Below are positions 33,873 through 41,776 of a DNA stretch of 64,000 nt, piece after piece (the first letter of the stretch is position 1; the number at the start of each line of letters is the position of its first letter). The notes under the pieces are model-generated. The model made no database searches and was not told the origin of the DNA. It was given only the letters and a program-made list of their open reading frames with translations. The translations under genes were made by a program, and so were the position numbers. The stretch is from the NCBI GenBank assembly GCA_002694465.1, contig NZMG01000039.1, forward strand, positions 124,001 through 188,000, read 5' to 3'. This stretch comes from Flavobacteriaceae bacterium (lineage in GTDB: Bacteria > Bacteroidota > Bacteroidia > Flavobacteriales > Flavobacteriaceae).

Positions 33873-34784
33873 ATGGCACATTCTCACTCCCACCACCATC
33901 ATACCCATGATACCAAAGGGAGGAATTTGTTTATTTCTATTTTATTAAACATTATTATTACCGTTGCTCAGGTAATTGGAGGAATACTATCAGGTAGTCT
34001 TTCATTACTATCAGATGCGCTTCATAATTTTAGCGATGTTCTTTCTTTAATCGTTAGTTATATTGCAAATAGGTATTCCAAAAAGAAGGCATCCTTCGAT
34101 AAAACCTTTGGTTATAAACGTGCCGAAATTATTGCGGCTTTTGTAAACGCGTCTTCATTAATTATTGTGGCTTTGTATCTAATTTATGAAGCTATTGTTC
34201 GCTTTATTCATCCACAAGAAATTGAAAGTGGATTAGTAATTTGGCTAGCATTATTAGGAATTGTTGCTAACGGATTTTCGGTTTTGCTTTTAAAAAAAGA
34301 TTCAAAGGACAATATGAATATGCGCTCTGCATATCTGCATTTATTAACTGATATGTCTGCATCAGTTGCGGTATTAATTGGGGGGTTGTTAATGAAATAC
34401 TTTAATTGGTTTTGGGTGGATAGTGTTCTTACCTTGCTTATCGCATTTTATCTTATCGTAATGGGGTACGATTTACTAAAGAACTCTTTTAGGGTATTAA
34501 TGCTTTTTAGCCCAGAAGATGTAGATTTAAAGGAAATACGAGAGGCTATTTCTGCTTTTCCAGAAATTAAAAATGTGCATCATATGCATATTTGGCAGCT
34601 CAATGAAAAGGAGAATCATTTGGAAGCTCATATCGATTTTTATGAAGATATCACGCTTTCACAATTTGATGAAATCTTAAATAAAGTAGAAGAAGTTTTA
34701 TATCATCAATTTGGAATTAATCATGTTAATATCCAGCCAGAGTATCAAAAAGATGATGCTAAAGACATTATCGTTCAAGATTAA
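33873..34784 (+). CDS. Cation diffusion facilitator (zinc/cobalt efflux) family transporter
   Basis: A 303-aa inner-membrane metal exporter of the CDF family, expected to swap a divalent metal for protons. The N-terminus is a His-rich loop (MAHSHSHHHHTHD), followed by six membrane helices (about residues 17-210), with the metal-site HNFSDV motif in SLLSDALHNFSDVLSLIV (D and H), and TDMSASVAVLIGG with Asp in helix V. The cytoplasmic C-terminal domain carries HHMHIWQLNEKENHLEAHI. The motifs fit zinc-type CDF proteins; the exact metal is uncertain. It is linked with rpiB and the acetyltransferase gene. Confidence 0.92.
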   Translation: MAHSHSHHHHTHDTKGRNLFISILLNIIITVAQVIGGILSGSLSLLSDALHNFSDVLSLIVSYIANRYSKKKASFDKTFGYKRAEIIAAFVNASSLIIVALYLIYEAIVRFIHPQEIESGLVIWLALLGIVANGFSVLLLKKDSKDNMNMRSAYLHLLTDMSASVAVLIGGLLMKYFNWFWVDSVLTLLIAFYLIVMGYDLLKNSFRVLMLFSPEDVDLKEIREAISAFPEIKNVHHMHIWQLNEKENHLEAHIDFYEDITLSQFDEILNKVEEVLYHQFGINHVNIQPEYQKDDAKDIIVQD

Positions 34785-34786
34785 TT

Positions 34787-35230
34787 ATGGAAATAACCGT
34801 AAAAACATTTCAACAATTAACCGTAGAAGATCTTTATGATATTTTACAATTACGGTCTGAAGTTTTTGTTGTCGAACAAGATTGTGTCTATCAAGATATC
34901 GACGGGAAAGATGATAAAGCCCTACATATTATTGGTAAAAAGAAAGGTAAAATAATAGCATATACTCGATGCTTTCCTCCAGGAGTTTATTTTAAGGAGG
35001 CTGCAATAGGTAGGGTGGTAGTTTTTGAAAAGGAAAGAAAATATGGCTATGGACACGACTTAATGAAGGTGTCTATAAAAGCTATCGAAGACACATATAA
35101 TACCTCTTCAATTAAACTTTCAGCGCAAACGTACCTTGTCTCCTTTTATGAATCTCATGGATTTAAGAAAGTGGGAAGTGAATACCTGGAAGATGGAATT
35201 CCACATATGGGAATGATAAAAAACGGGTGA
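34787..35230 (+). CDS. ElaA-like GNAT acetyltransferase
   Basis: A 147-aa GNAT protein resembling ElaA: LRSEVFVVEQDCVYQDIDGKDDKALHIIG, then the acetyl-CoA-binding RVVVFEKERKYGYGHDLMK (R/Q-x-x-G-x-G/A-type loop) and SFYESHGFKKVGSEYLEDGIPHMGM, which matches ElaA's end. The acceptor is unknown. It begins 2 nt after the CDF transporter stop, so the two are probably in one transcript. Confidence 0.88.
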   Translation: MEITVKTFQQLTVEDLYDILQLRSEVFVVEQDCVYQDIDGKDDKALHIIGKKKGKIIAYTRCFPPGVYFKEAAIGRVVVFEKERKYGYGHDLMKVSIKAIEDTYNTSSIKLSAQTYLVSFYESHGFKKVGSEYLEDGIPHMGMIKNG

Positions 35231-35288
35231 TTATTTACTAATTTATTATTTTTTCTAGGCCTTTTCTAATAATCTTATAATTTTTTTA

Positions 35289-35317
35289 TTTTACCCCCTA
35301 ATTTCTAGGGGGTAAAA
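35289..35317. promoter_or_regulatory. Inverted repeat upstream of amt (TACCCCCTA / TAGGGGGTA)
   Basis: Perfect 12-bp stem TTTTACCCCCTA/TAGGGGGTAAAA, loop ATTTC (13 bp with the flanking A-T). There is no T-tract after it on either strand, so it is not a simple terminator. The TAGGGGGTA half is repeated at 35358-35366, overlapping the amt start codon. It could be an operator or an RNA switch; see findings. Confidence 0.6.
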
Positions 35318-35357
35318 TTATAAATATTTAAATTTACCCTTTAAAAATTTAAATTTA

Positions 35358-35366
35358 TAGGGGGTA
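35358..35366 (+). repeat. Second TAGGGGGTA word, ending on the amt start codon
   Basis: Same 9-mer as at 35306-35314, here running into the A of ATG. It is fully complementary to TACCCCCTA at 35292-35300, so the two GGGGG copies could compete for pairing. Confidence 0.55.
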
Positions 35367-36652
35367 TGGGTAGAAAAGTAAACTTTTTAATGCTTTCACT
35401 TTTGGTTTTACTTTGTCTTTTATTAGGGACAGAGTATCAATTTATAGAGAATACGGGAAATATTGACACGGGTGATACCGCCTGGATGTTAGTCGCAAGT
35501 GCATTTGTATTATTAATGACACCGGGATTGGCCTTTTTTTATGGTGGAATGGTTTCCAAAAAAAGTATCATTTCAACTATGTTACAAAGTTTTGTGGCCT
35601 TGGGAGTAATTAGTATTCTTTGGGTTGTTGTCGGTTTTAGTTTGGCATTTGGAGAAAGCTATTATGGAATTATAGGAAACCCTTTAACCTACTTTGCTTT
35701 TAATAATGTTTCAATATCACCAAATCCAGATTTTTCAGGGACAATCCCTTTTTTACTGTTTGCACTTTTTCAGTTGAAATTTGCCATTATAACACCTGCA
35801 CTCATTACAGGAAGTTTTGCCGAAAGGATTCGTTTTAGAAGTTATATTCTTTTTATGGTTCTATTTTCATTGTTTATTTATTCCCCCTTAGCCCACATGA
35901 CCTGGCATCCAGACGGGTTATTGCGAAATTGGGGAGTGCTCGATTTTGCGGGAGGAACTGTTGTGCATATGTCTGCTGGAATAGCAGCTCTTGCGGGAGC
36001 CATATATCTTGGAAAAAGGAAAGAACAAATTGAAAGACCCGCCAATATTCCTTTTGTAATTTTAGGAACAGGATTGTTGTGGTTTGGATGGTTCGGGTTT
36101 AATGCTGGATCTGCATTGGGCGCTAATACGGATGCTGTCATTGCTTTTGCAAACACCAATTTGGCATCTGCAGCTAGTATGATAACTTGGATATTTTTAG
36201 ATAGATTTCAGAATAGGAAAATGTCCTCTTTAGGAGCATGTATAGGTGCCATTGTTGGATTAGTGGCTATAACCCCTGCCGCAGGTTTTGTAACGATAGG
36301 ACAAAGTATTTTTATAGGATTTATTGCTGCTATAGTAAGCAATTTTGCCATTCGACTAAACAAAAAATCTGAAATCGACGATACACTAGATGTTTTTCCC
36401 AGCCATGGTGTAGGTGGAATAGTAGGAATGATACTTACAGGAGTACTAGCAAAAGATGTTGGGCTTATCTATGGTGAAACCACGACCTTTTTATATCACA
36501 TGCTTGCGCTGGTAATTGTAGGCGCATTCACATTTATAGGGAGTTATTTATTATATAAACTTACCGATATGTTGTTATCTATGAGAGTAAGAGAGGATCA
36601 AGAATATCGTGGTTTGGACGCCTCTCAACACGGAGAAAATATCGAAAATTAA
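35366..36652 (+). CDS. amt: Ammonium transporter
   Basis: A 428-aa Amt/Mep/Rh channel for ammonium uptake across the inner membrane. After a first hydrophobic segment (residues about 6-22, LMLSLLVLLCLLLG), which could be a signal peptide, come about ten or eleven membrane helices. Signature stretches are TPGLAFFYGGMV, the pore-linked AHMTWHPDGLL and DFAGGTVVHMSAG (conserved His), FGWFGFNAGSAL, and FPSHGVGGIVGMILTG (conserved pore His). No PII protein gene (glnK/glnB) is next to it. An inverted repeat upstream suggests regulation. The stop shares TTAA with the convergent downstream gene. Confidence 0.95.
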   Translation: MGRKVNFLMLSLLVLLCLLLGTEYQFIENTGNIDTGDTAWMLVASAFVLLMTPGLAFFYGGMVSKKSIISTMLQSFVALGVISILWVVVGFSLAFGESYYGIIGNPLTYFAFNNVSISPNPDFSGTIPFLLFALFQLKFAIITPALITGSFAERIRFRSYILFMVLFSLFIYSPLAHMTWHPDGLLRNWGVLDFAGGTVVHMSAGIAALAGAIYLGKRKEQIERPANIPFVILGTGLLWFGWFGFNAGSALGANTDAVIAFANTNLASAASMITWIFLDRFQNRKMSSLGACIGAIVGLVAITPAAGFVTIGQSIFIGFIAAIVSNFAIRLNKKSEIDDTLDVFPSHGVGGIVGMILTGVLAKDVGLIYGETTTFLYHMLALVIVGAFTFIGSYLLYKLTDMLLSMRVREDQEYRGLDASQHGENIEN

Positions 36653-37020
36653 ATTTTTATTGGGTCTTTATCAAGATTTAAATCTCTTAACATGTCATCT
36701 GTAAATTTATAATGCCCACGACGTGTTACTATTTTAAATCTGTGGTTTTTCATTCGGGTAAGTACATCTAGAAATCTCCATTTGGATTTTAATAAATTAG
36801 GTTCAGCGCTTTTAAGGCTTACCTCAAAATAATGCTTTACCCCTTCACGCTCGGCAACGAGGTCTGGAGTTATACTAATATCGCTACCCACTTTGGTGTA
36901 TGACTTTGGAGATTCATAACCCTCAACATCGGCTTGAATGTTTTCGAATCCTCTTTTTTCGAGGTATTGAACCGTGTCCAATAATACCTCTTCATTTTCT
37001 TTTTTATCTAATTGTACCAT
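36649..37020 (-). CDS. Small conserved protein with possible PD-(D/E)xK nuclease-like core
   Basis: A 123-aa cytoplasmic protein that I cannot name. The order helix, strand, then TPDLVAEREGVKHYFEVSLK, helix, and FKIVTRRGHYKF recalls the PD-(D/E)xK nuclease fold: a PD, then 12 residues on, FEV followed by Ser instead of the usual Lys, with Lys two positions later. This could be an inactive or modified core, or just chance. It has no membrane segment or signal. Its stop overlaps that of amt (TTAA). Confidence 0.55.
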   Translation of the reverse strand: MVQLDKKENEEVLLDTVQYLEKRGFENIQADVEGYESPKSYTKVGSDISITPDLVAEREGVKHYFEVSLKSAEPNLLKSKWRFLDVLTRMKNHRFKIVTRRGHYKFTDDMLRDLNLDKDPIKI

Positions 37021-37090
37021 ATAGCGTCATGATACAAAAATTTAAGCAGAAATACAATTAAACTTGTGTTAATATTTGAAAATGAAGTAA

Positions 37091-37912
37091 TTAAGAATTT
37101 TTGCTTTTTACCGTTTTATTGAATGGAATATTTAACTGGACTAGTAAACTTTCATCGTTAGTATGGTCCGCAATATCAACCCCATAAACAATCTTATTAG
37201 GATCGTCGTAAACAAAAGTTCCAAAAATTCTATCCCATATAGAAAGCATATTTCCATAGTTACTATCGGTCCAAGGAAGCTGAAAATGATGATGAAACTT
37301 ATGCATATTTGGGGTTACAATAACATAACTTAATCCTTTATCTAGCCAAAAGGGAAGGTAAAGGTTGGCGTGAGTCCAATAGGTAAAAAGTACGCTTAAA
37401 ATTCTGTAGAAAAAATAGTAAGAGATAGGCATTCCCATAATAACCACCGCAAGCAAGGCAAATAGTTCCCGAAGGACAAAGTCTAGTGGATGGTGCCTAG
37501 TCCCTGTGGTTACGTCTACATTTTTATCGGTGTGGTGCACTAAATGTAATCGCCACATCCATGTTACTTTATGAAGAAAGTAATGGACCCCGTATTGAGC
37601 GATTAAATCTAATACCATAAGGGAAAGTAAAAGTTTAACCCAAACAGGGGATTCAAATAAATGTAATACACCAAAACTAGACTCGTTTAACCAAACAAAC
37701 ACACCCGCCGTTGCTGCGCCAAAGAATACATTTATAACCATGACAAACCCTAACAGGCCAAAGTTTACTTTGGCGTGTTTCCACTTTTTATACTTTAAAT
37801 GAAACCTACTATAATAGCCTTCTAACATCCAAAAAAGAGCGATGCAAAAAACAATCCATCCAGCTTTTTGCCACACTGGCATCACTTCAAAAAAATGTAA
37901 AAAAGCGTCCAA
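37091..37912 (-). CDS. Sterol desaturase / fatty acid hydroxylase family membrane protein
   Basis: A 273-aa integral membrane di-iron enzyme of the fatty acid hydroxylase superfamily. Four to five membrane helices (about 12-35, 50-75, 90-115, 145-175) carry the His clusters: HYFLHKVTWMWRLHLVHH (H-x3-H and HxxHH types), TRHHPLDF, and MHKFHHHFQLPWTDSNYGN near the end. The FYDDP region close to the C-terminus (FGTFVYDDPNKIVYG) is typical. The substrate is likely a lipid or carotenoid-type chain. It ends 2 nt after the S41 protease begins, suggesting one operon. Confidence 0.86.
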   Translation of the reverse strand: MDAFLHFFEVMPVWQKAGWIVFCIALFWMLEGYYSRFHLKYKKWKHAKVNFGLLGFVMVINVFFGAATAGVFVWLNESSFGVLHLFESPVWVKLLLSLMVLDLIAQYGVHYFLHKVTWMWRLHLVHHTDKNVDVTTGTRHHPLDFVLRELFALLAVVIMGMPISYYFFYRILSVLFTYWTHANLYLPFWLDKGLSYVIVTPNMHKFHHHFQLPWTDSNYGNMLSIWDRIFGTFVYDDPNKIVYGVDIADHTNDESLLVQLNIPFNKTVKSKNS

Positions 37913-37914
37913 TG

Positions 37915-39537
37915 TTATTTAAGAATTCGGTTGTATTTATTAGCATCATTTAAAACAGAAACAGCCTCCAAAATTTCAGGATTATGCTGAATTTGATAAT
38001 CGTATAAGCCCTTTGCGTAGAAATATCTTTTTAAAATTTCATCGTTTAGCAATGATTTTATCTCTACTTTTTTAGCGACCAGGTCCTTTTCTTTTGCAGC
38101 TTCAATGGATGCCATTAGCACATTATAACTAGATTGAATACCGTCCTTAAGCTCATCGTCTTCAGCACGACGAAGAGCTTCTGCAAATTTCTTTTCGGTT
38201 TCCGTTTCGTAGCTAAAGTTTTTCTTTTTTAGGAATTGAAGAAAATTCTGAAAATCTGTTTCAGAAAATTCAAAACCTTTCCAATCGGTAAGTTGATGAG
38301 TGTAATAGTATTCGGTAGCGTAATCAAAAATGGCATTATCCTTCAATAAGGCCGTTGTAATGGGGCTAAACTTTGAAGATTCCAATTCTATATCTGGCAA
38401 AATTCCACCACCATCGTAAACCGTTCTGCCGCCTTTTGTTTTGAAGGCATTATAATTTTTAGGGTCTAATCGAATAGGATCTCCATTTTCATCACGATTC
38501 CAATAATCCAAAGCCTGAATGCATCTACCGCTTGGTGTGTAGTATCGAGAAATGGTTACTTTTAGCTGAGTGCCATACGTTAACTTTTTAGGACGCTGAA
38601 CCAATCCTTTTCCAAAACTACGTGCGCCAATAATAACGGCTCTATCCAAATCTTGTAATCCACCCGATACAATTTCACTTGCCGAAGCACTACGACCATT
38701 AACCAATACCACCAAAGGAATTTCTGTATCTACGGGATCTTTAGTCGTTTTATAAGTTTTGTTGTATTTTTCAATTACAGATTTAGTGGTCGTAATTACC
38801 TCCCCTTTTGGTACAAATAAGTTAACAATGCTAATGGCTTCGTTTAGCAAGCCTCCAGGATTACCACGTAAATCGAGAATGATTTTAGTAGCACCTTGAG
38901 ACTTTAAATCCTCCAGCGCTGCCTTTGTTTCTATCGTTGTTTTTTGATTAAATGCACGAAGCACAATATATCCAATATCATTATTAATTAGATTATAATA
39001 TGGTACGGCTTTTACATCTACTTTTTCTCGTTTTAAGGTGGTTGTTTGTGTTTTTCCTTGCCTTTTAAAAGTAAGTTCCACTTCGGATCCTGCAACCCCT
39101 TTTAGCAGTTCACCTGCGTCATCTTCAAAATCGGATAAAGTGATATTCCCAATTTTAACGATTTCATCACCTGCTTTTAAACCTGCTTTGTCTGCGGGAT
39201 ATCCTTCAAAAGGTTCAGTAATAATAATCTTTTCCTTTTGTGTTTGCACCGTAGCGCCTATTCCTGTGTAGGTTCCAGAATTTTTTATGCGCGCATCCTC
39301 CACTTCTTGTTCGTTCCAATATACGGTGTAGGGATCGAGGTCTGCCAGCATTCCATTTATAGCTTTGTCCATTAACATGGCAGGCGTAGTTTCATCCACA
39401 TAGTTCATATTCAGCTCTTTATAAAGCGTGGTGAATATCTCTATTTGCTTCGCAATTTCAAAAAAATCGTTTTTAAAACTGGCTGTAGTTATAAGGATTC
39501 CTAATGCGAGAATAGGAATGACAATTTTCTTTTTCAT
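37915..39537 (-). CDS. S41 family C-terminal processing protease
   Basis: A 540-aa tail-specific protease of the CtpA/Prc type, exported (N-terminal hydrophobic segment about 3-22). Domains: an N-terminal helical region, a PDZ domain (about 80-165, YTGIGATVQTQKEKIIITEPFEGYPADKAGLKAGDEI), and the catalytic core with LDLRGNPGGLLNEAISI, GRSASASEIVSGGLQD with the catalytic Ser, and SFGKGLVQ with Lys. So it should be active in the periplasm on protein C-termini. The fatty acid hydroxylase gene follows after 2 nt, and DUF4349 lies 6 nt upstream. Confidence 0.94.
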   Translation of the reverse strand: MKKKIVIPILALGILITTASFKNDFFEIAKQIEIFTTLYKELNMNYVDETTPAMLMDKAINGMLADLDPYTVYWNEQEVEDARIKNSGTYTGIGATVQTQKEKIIITEPFEGYPADKAGLKAGDEIVKIGNITLSDFEDDAGELLKGVAGSEVELTFKRQGKTQTTTLKREKVDVKAVPYYNLINNDIGYIVLRAFNQKTTIETKAALEDLKSQGATKIILDLRGNPGGLLNEAISIVNLFVPKGEVITTTKSVIEKYNKTYKTTKDPVDTEIPLVVLVNGRSASASEIVSGGLQDLDRAVIIGARSFGKGLVQRPKKLTYGTQLKVTISRYYTPSGRCIQALDYWNRDENGDPIRLDPKNYNAFKTKGGRTVYDGGGILPDIELESSKFSPITTALLKDNAIFDYATEYYYTHQLTDWKGFEFSETDFQNFLQFLKKKNFSYETETEKKFAEALRRAEDDELKDGIQSSYNVLMASIEAAKEKDLVAKKVEIKSLLNDEILKRYFYAKGLYDYQIQHNPEILEAVSVLNDANKYNRILK

Positions 39538-39543
39538 GAGTTT

Positions 39544-40395
39544 CTAGCTTTTATTTTCTGAAGCCTTTTTCTTGTTTCGCTTCAAATATCTTCGAAGCAC
39601 CAAGATAACAATTAATGCTATGACGAACAAAGGCCATAAATACAACAATCCAAGGAAGAATACTGAAATCCCATCCCATCCTCCTTTGAGGGCATTCACG
39701 ATTTTTTGTCCGTAGGAAAGCGTCACCCCTGTTTCGGCGGTTTGTTTGTAAAATTCAATATTTACCGTACTTAAAGAAACCTTATTTTGAAGGTAATTTA
39801 AACGTCCTTGCTTGGCTTCAATTTCTTCGCGAATATTAGATAACTCACGTTCAATTTCCAGCATTTCTTTTACGTTTTTGGCTTGTTTCAGTAATTCTAA
39901 ATACCGTGTTTCCAATTCTCGCTTTGCTTTTAAGCGGGCTTCGAGATCCACAAATTCTTCCGAAACATCTTGACGGGAAATATCTTTTTGGTCGAAATAC
40001 GGTACCCCTTGGGAAATGGCATCGATGTAGGGCTGAAAATTCTCCGTTGGAATGCGCACTACCATATTTCGGTTTAACTGATTGTAGTTTTTACCCGCAT
40101 TATCACTTTGGATAAACCCTTTGTATTGTTGGGTTAAAGCGAGAATGTTTTTATGGGTTTCTTCGGGATTGGAAGCTTCAAAACGAAGATTTGCAGTTTT
40201 AATAATTTTTTGTTCTTGTGGTTCTACTATTTCAGTAGAGCCATCCTCGGCAACTTTTAATTCTGATACAGGTGCTATGTCATATTCATAATCTGATGCA
40301 ATAGCTTCTTCAGATTTTGATAGACTATAATCACTATTGCCACCTCCGCCACATGCCAAGGCAAGACCTAAAAGAAAAAGACTGAAAATTTTCAT
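39544..40395 (-). CDS. DUF4349 family lipoprotein
   Basis: A 283-aa predicted lipoprotein (LGLALACGG lipobox) with the DUF4349 pattern: IIKTANLRFEASNPEETHKNI, RIPTENFQPYIDAISQ, a central coiled coil with EEFVDLEARLKAKRELETRYLELLKQAKNVKEMLEIERELSNIREEIEAKQG, then YLQNKVSLSTVNIEFY, and a C-terminal membrane segment (about 245-268) followed by a basic tail. Families of this kind are envelope proteins of unknown role. Its start overlaps the rnpA stop by 4 nt. Confidence 0.85.
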   Translation of the reverse strand: MKIFSLFLLGLALACGGGGNSDYSLSKSEEAIASDYEYDIAPVSELKVAEDGSTEIVEPQEQKIIKTANLRFEASNPEETHKNILALTQQYKGFIQSDNAGKNYNQLNRNMVVRIPTENFQPYIDAISQGVPYFDQKDISRQDVSEEFVDLEARLKAKRELETRYLELLKQAKNVKEMLEIERELSNIREEIEAKQGRLNYLQNKVSLSTVNIEFYKQTAETGVTLSYGQKIVNALKGGWDGISVFFLGLLYLWPLFVIALIVILVLRRYLKRNKKKASENKS

Positions 40396-40748
40396 AATGT
40401 TAGTTGTTTAAGTAATAACTGAATTGAGTTGTCTAATTGATTGTATGTTGGTCTATCTTTACCAATGTACATGACTAATATCGCAAATTTCTTGCCGTTA
40501 TTGTTGGTTAACAAGGATTTATGAATTCGGTAAGCTTCGCGCATTTGTCTTTTAATGCGATTTCTGGAAACAGCAAGTTTAAAACTTCGTTTGGGCACTG
40601 AGAAAGCAGCCTGAGTTTTTTCTAGGGCTTCTACTTCTAAATACACTAATTTGACGGGAAATTTTTTCGCCGATTTGCCTTCGGCAAATAGTTGATCAAT
40701 TAACTTGCGGCTTTTTAATTTTTCTTCTTTTGGAAACTTAAAACTCAT
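40392..40748 (-). CDS. rnpA: Ribonuclease P protein component
   Basis: The 118-aa protein subunit of RNase P, which cuts the 5' leader of tRNA precursors with the RNA subunit. It has the family signature KLAVSRNRIKRQMREAYR near residues 76-93 and FPKEEKLKSRKLIDQLFAEGK at the start. Length is normal for Bacteroidota. No rpmH lies beside it in the window, unlike the common bacterial pair. DUF4349 overlaps its stop by 4 nt. Confidence 0.95.
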   Translation of the reverse strand: MSFKFPKEEKLKSRKLIDQLFAEGKSAKKFPVKLVYLEVEALEKTQAAFSVPKRSFKLAVSRNRIKRQMREAYRIHKSLLTNNNGKKFAILVMYIGKDRPTYNQLDNSIQLLLKQLTL

Positions 40749-40790
40749 GAAGTAAATTTAGTGAAGTTTACAAGTTAATCTAAATAAGTT

Positions 40791-41092
40791 TTGAAAGTAT
40801 TTGAGACGCCACATTATAAGCTTTATGTTCAATTACAGGACTTAGTTTTGTTCGAAAATGAACTTTTAAAAATGACATTCCATTTGAAAAAGAAGAAAAT
40901 CCGATTGGTAACACAATAAGGTTTTACTTCCCAGATGCTTATTCTGAAGCAATTGATAGTATTGAGAAAGAACTTGGTATAATGCTTACTATAGAATCGA
41001 TTCCTTTTGATTATGCTGAAAAAACTAAAAAGGTTTATTTGTTGTATGGATTAATATTCATAGCCGTAATAATAATTTTAGCTATTATATAA
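40791..41092 (+). pseudogene. Two-frame small membrane gene with a T_TTA_AAA heptamer at the junction
   Basis: The ORF track misses this. From TTG at 40791 the frame reads MKVFETPHYKLYVQLQDLVL, FENELLK, and would end at a TAA at 40917-40919. If the ribosome slips back one base at TTTAAAA (40865-40871), reading goes on as NDIPFEKEENPIGNTIRFYF, DAYSEAIDSIEKEL, KKVYLLYGLIFIAVIIILAII, then TAA at 41090. The two parts join into a plausible 100-aa protein with a C-terminal membrane helix. It is either a gene broken by loss of one A in the run or a programmed -1 frameshift on a canonical slippery heptamer. No homologue is recognised. Confidence 0.55.
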
Positions 41093-41111
41093 TTTAGCAA
41101 AAAGGCCTTTT

Positions 41112-41762
41112 TTAATTTTTTGTTTCTAAAAACCTCATCAATTCTGAAGCTATTCTATACCTTTGATTATAGGAGGTTTGATATGCTCTTAAATAATACT
41201 CTGCAGCCATGCCATAATTTCCAGATTTCTCAAGAGAAACAGCTTTTAAATACAAGACAATTGAATTAGTTGAATCTTCAATAAGCAGATGATTAAAATC
41301 CTTTAAAGCCAATTCGTAATTACCCTCTTTTAAGTATAAAACACCTCTCTCTTGAATGAAGTATGAGTTAAACTCATATTCATCAATGTATTTATTAAGT
41401 TTTTCAATACTATCCGTTTTAGCAGATTCTAATGACAGCCTAATTGTTCCATCGTGAGCTAATTTTACAGTTTGAAAGTATTGCCCACAGTTTTTGAAAT
41501 AATATAGTTGGTTTTTTAAAAAAAGATGGTTAAAAATATCACCTTCAATTAGTTCACTGCCATTTTTTGTTTCTTCCAGCTCATATTCATCTAATTCATC
41601 GGGATAATTTTTTGCTAAAGATTCATAACATTTAAAACTCTTCATTTCTGAAAAAAACTGCTCCTTCAAGCAAATGCAAACTTCTTTACGCAAAATATCC
41701 TCTACAGATTGTGTAAAAGCCGTAGAGGATATTAAAAATATAACAACGAATTTTAAATTCAT
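41112..41762 (-). CDS. Secreted TPR-repeat protein
   Basis: A 216-aa protein with an N-terminal signal peptide (about 1-18, MNLKFVVIFLISSTAFT) and a mostly helical body. The last third has tetratricopeptide-like repeats: YFIQERGVLYLKEGNYELALKDFNHLL and IVLYLKAVSLEKSGNYGMAAEYYLRAY. It has three Cys near residues 28-46 and one near 94. Such repeats serve protein-protein contact. It follows the M1 peptidase after 14 nt on the same strand, so they may be co-transcribed. No specific function is known. Confidence 0.7.
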   Translation of the reverse strand: MNLKFVVIFLISSTAFTQSVEDILRKEVCICLKEQFFSEMKSFKCYESLAKNYPDELDEYELEETKNGSELIEGDIFNHLFLKNQLYYFKNCGQYFQTVKLAHDGTIRLSLESAKTDSIEKLNKYIDEYEFNSYFIQERGVLYLKEGNYELALKDFNHLLIEDSTNSIVLYLKAVSLEKSGNYGMAAEYYLRAYQTSYNQRYRIASELMRFLETKN

Positions 41763-41776
41763 TAAAAGCGTGTTAG

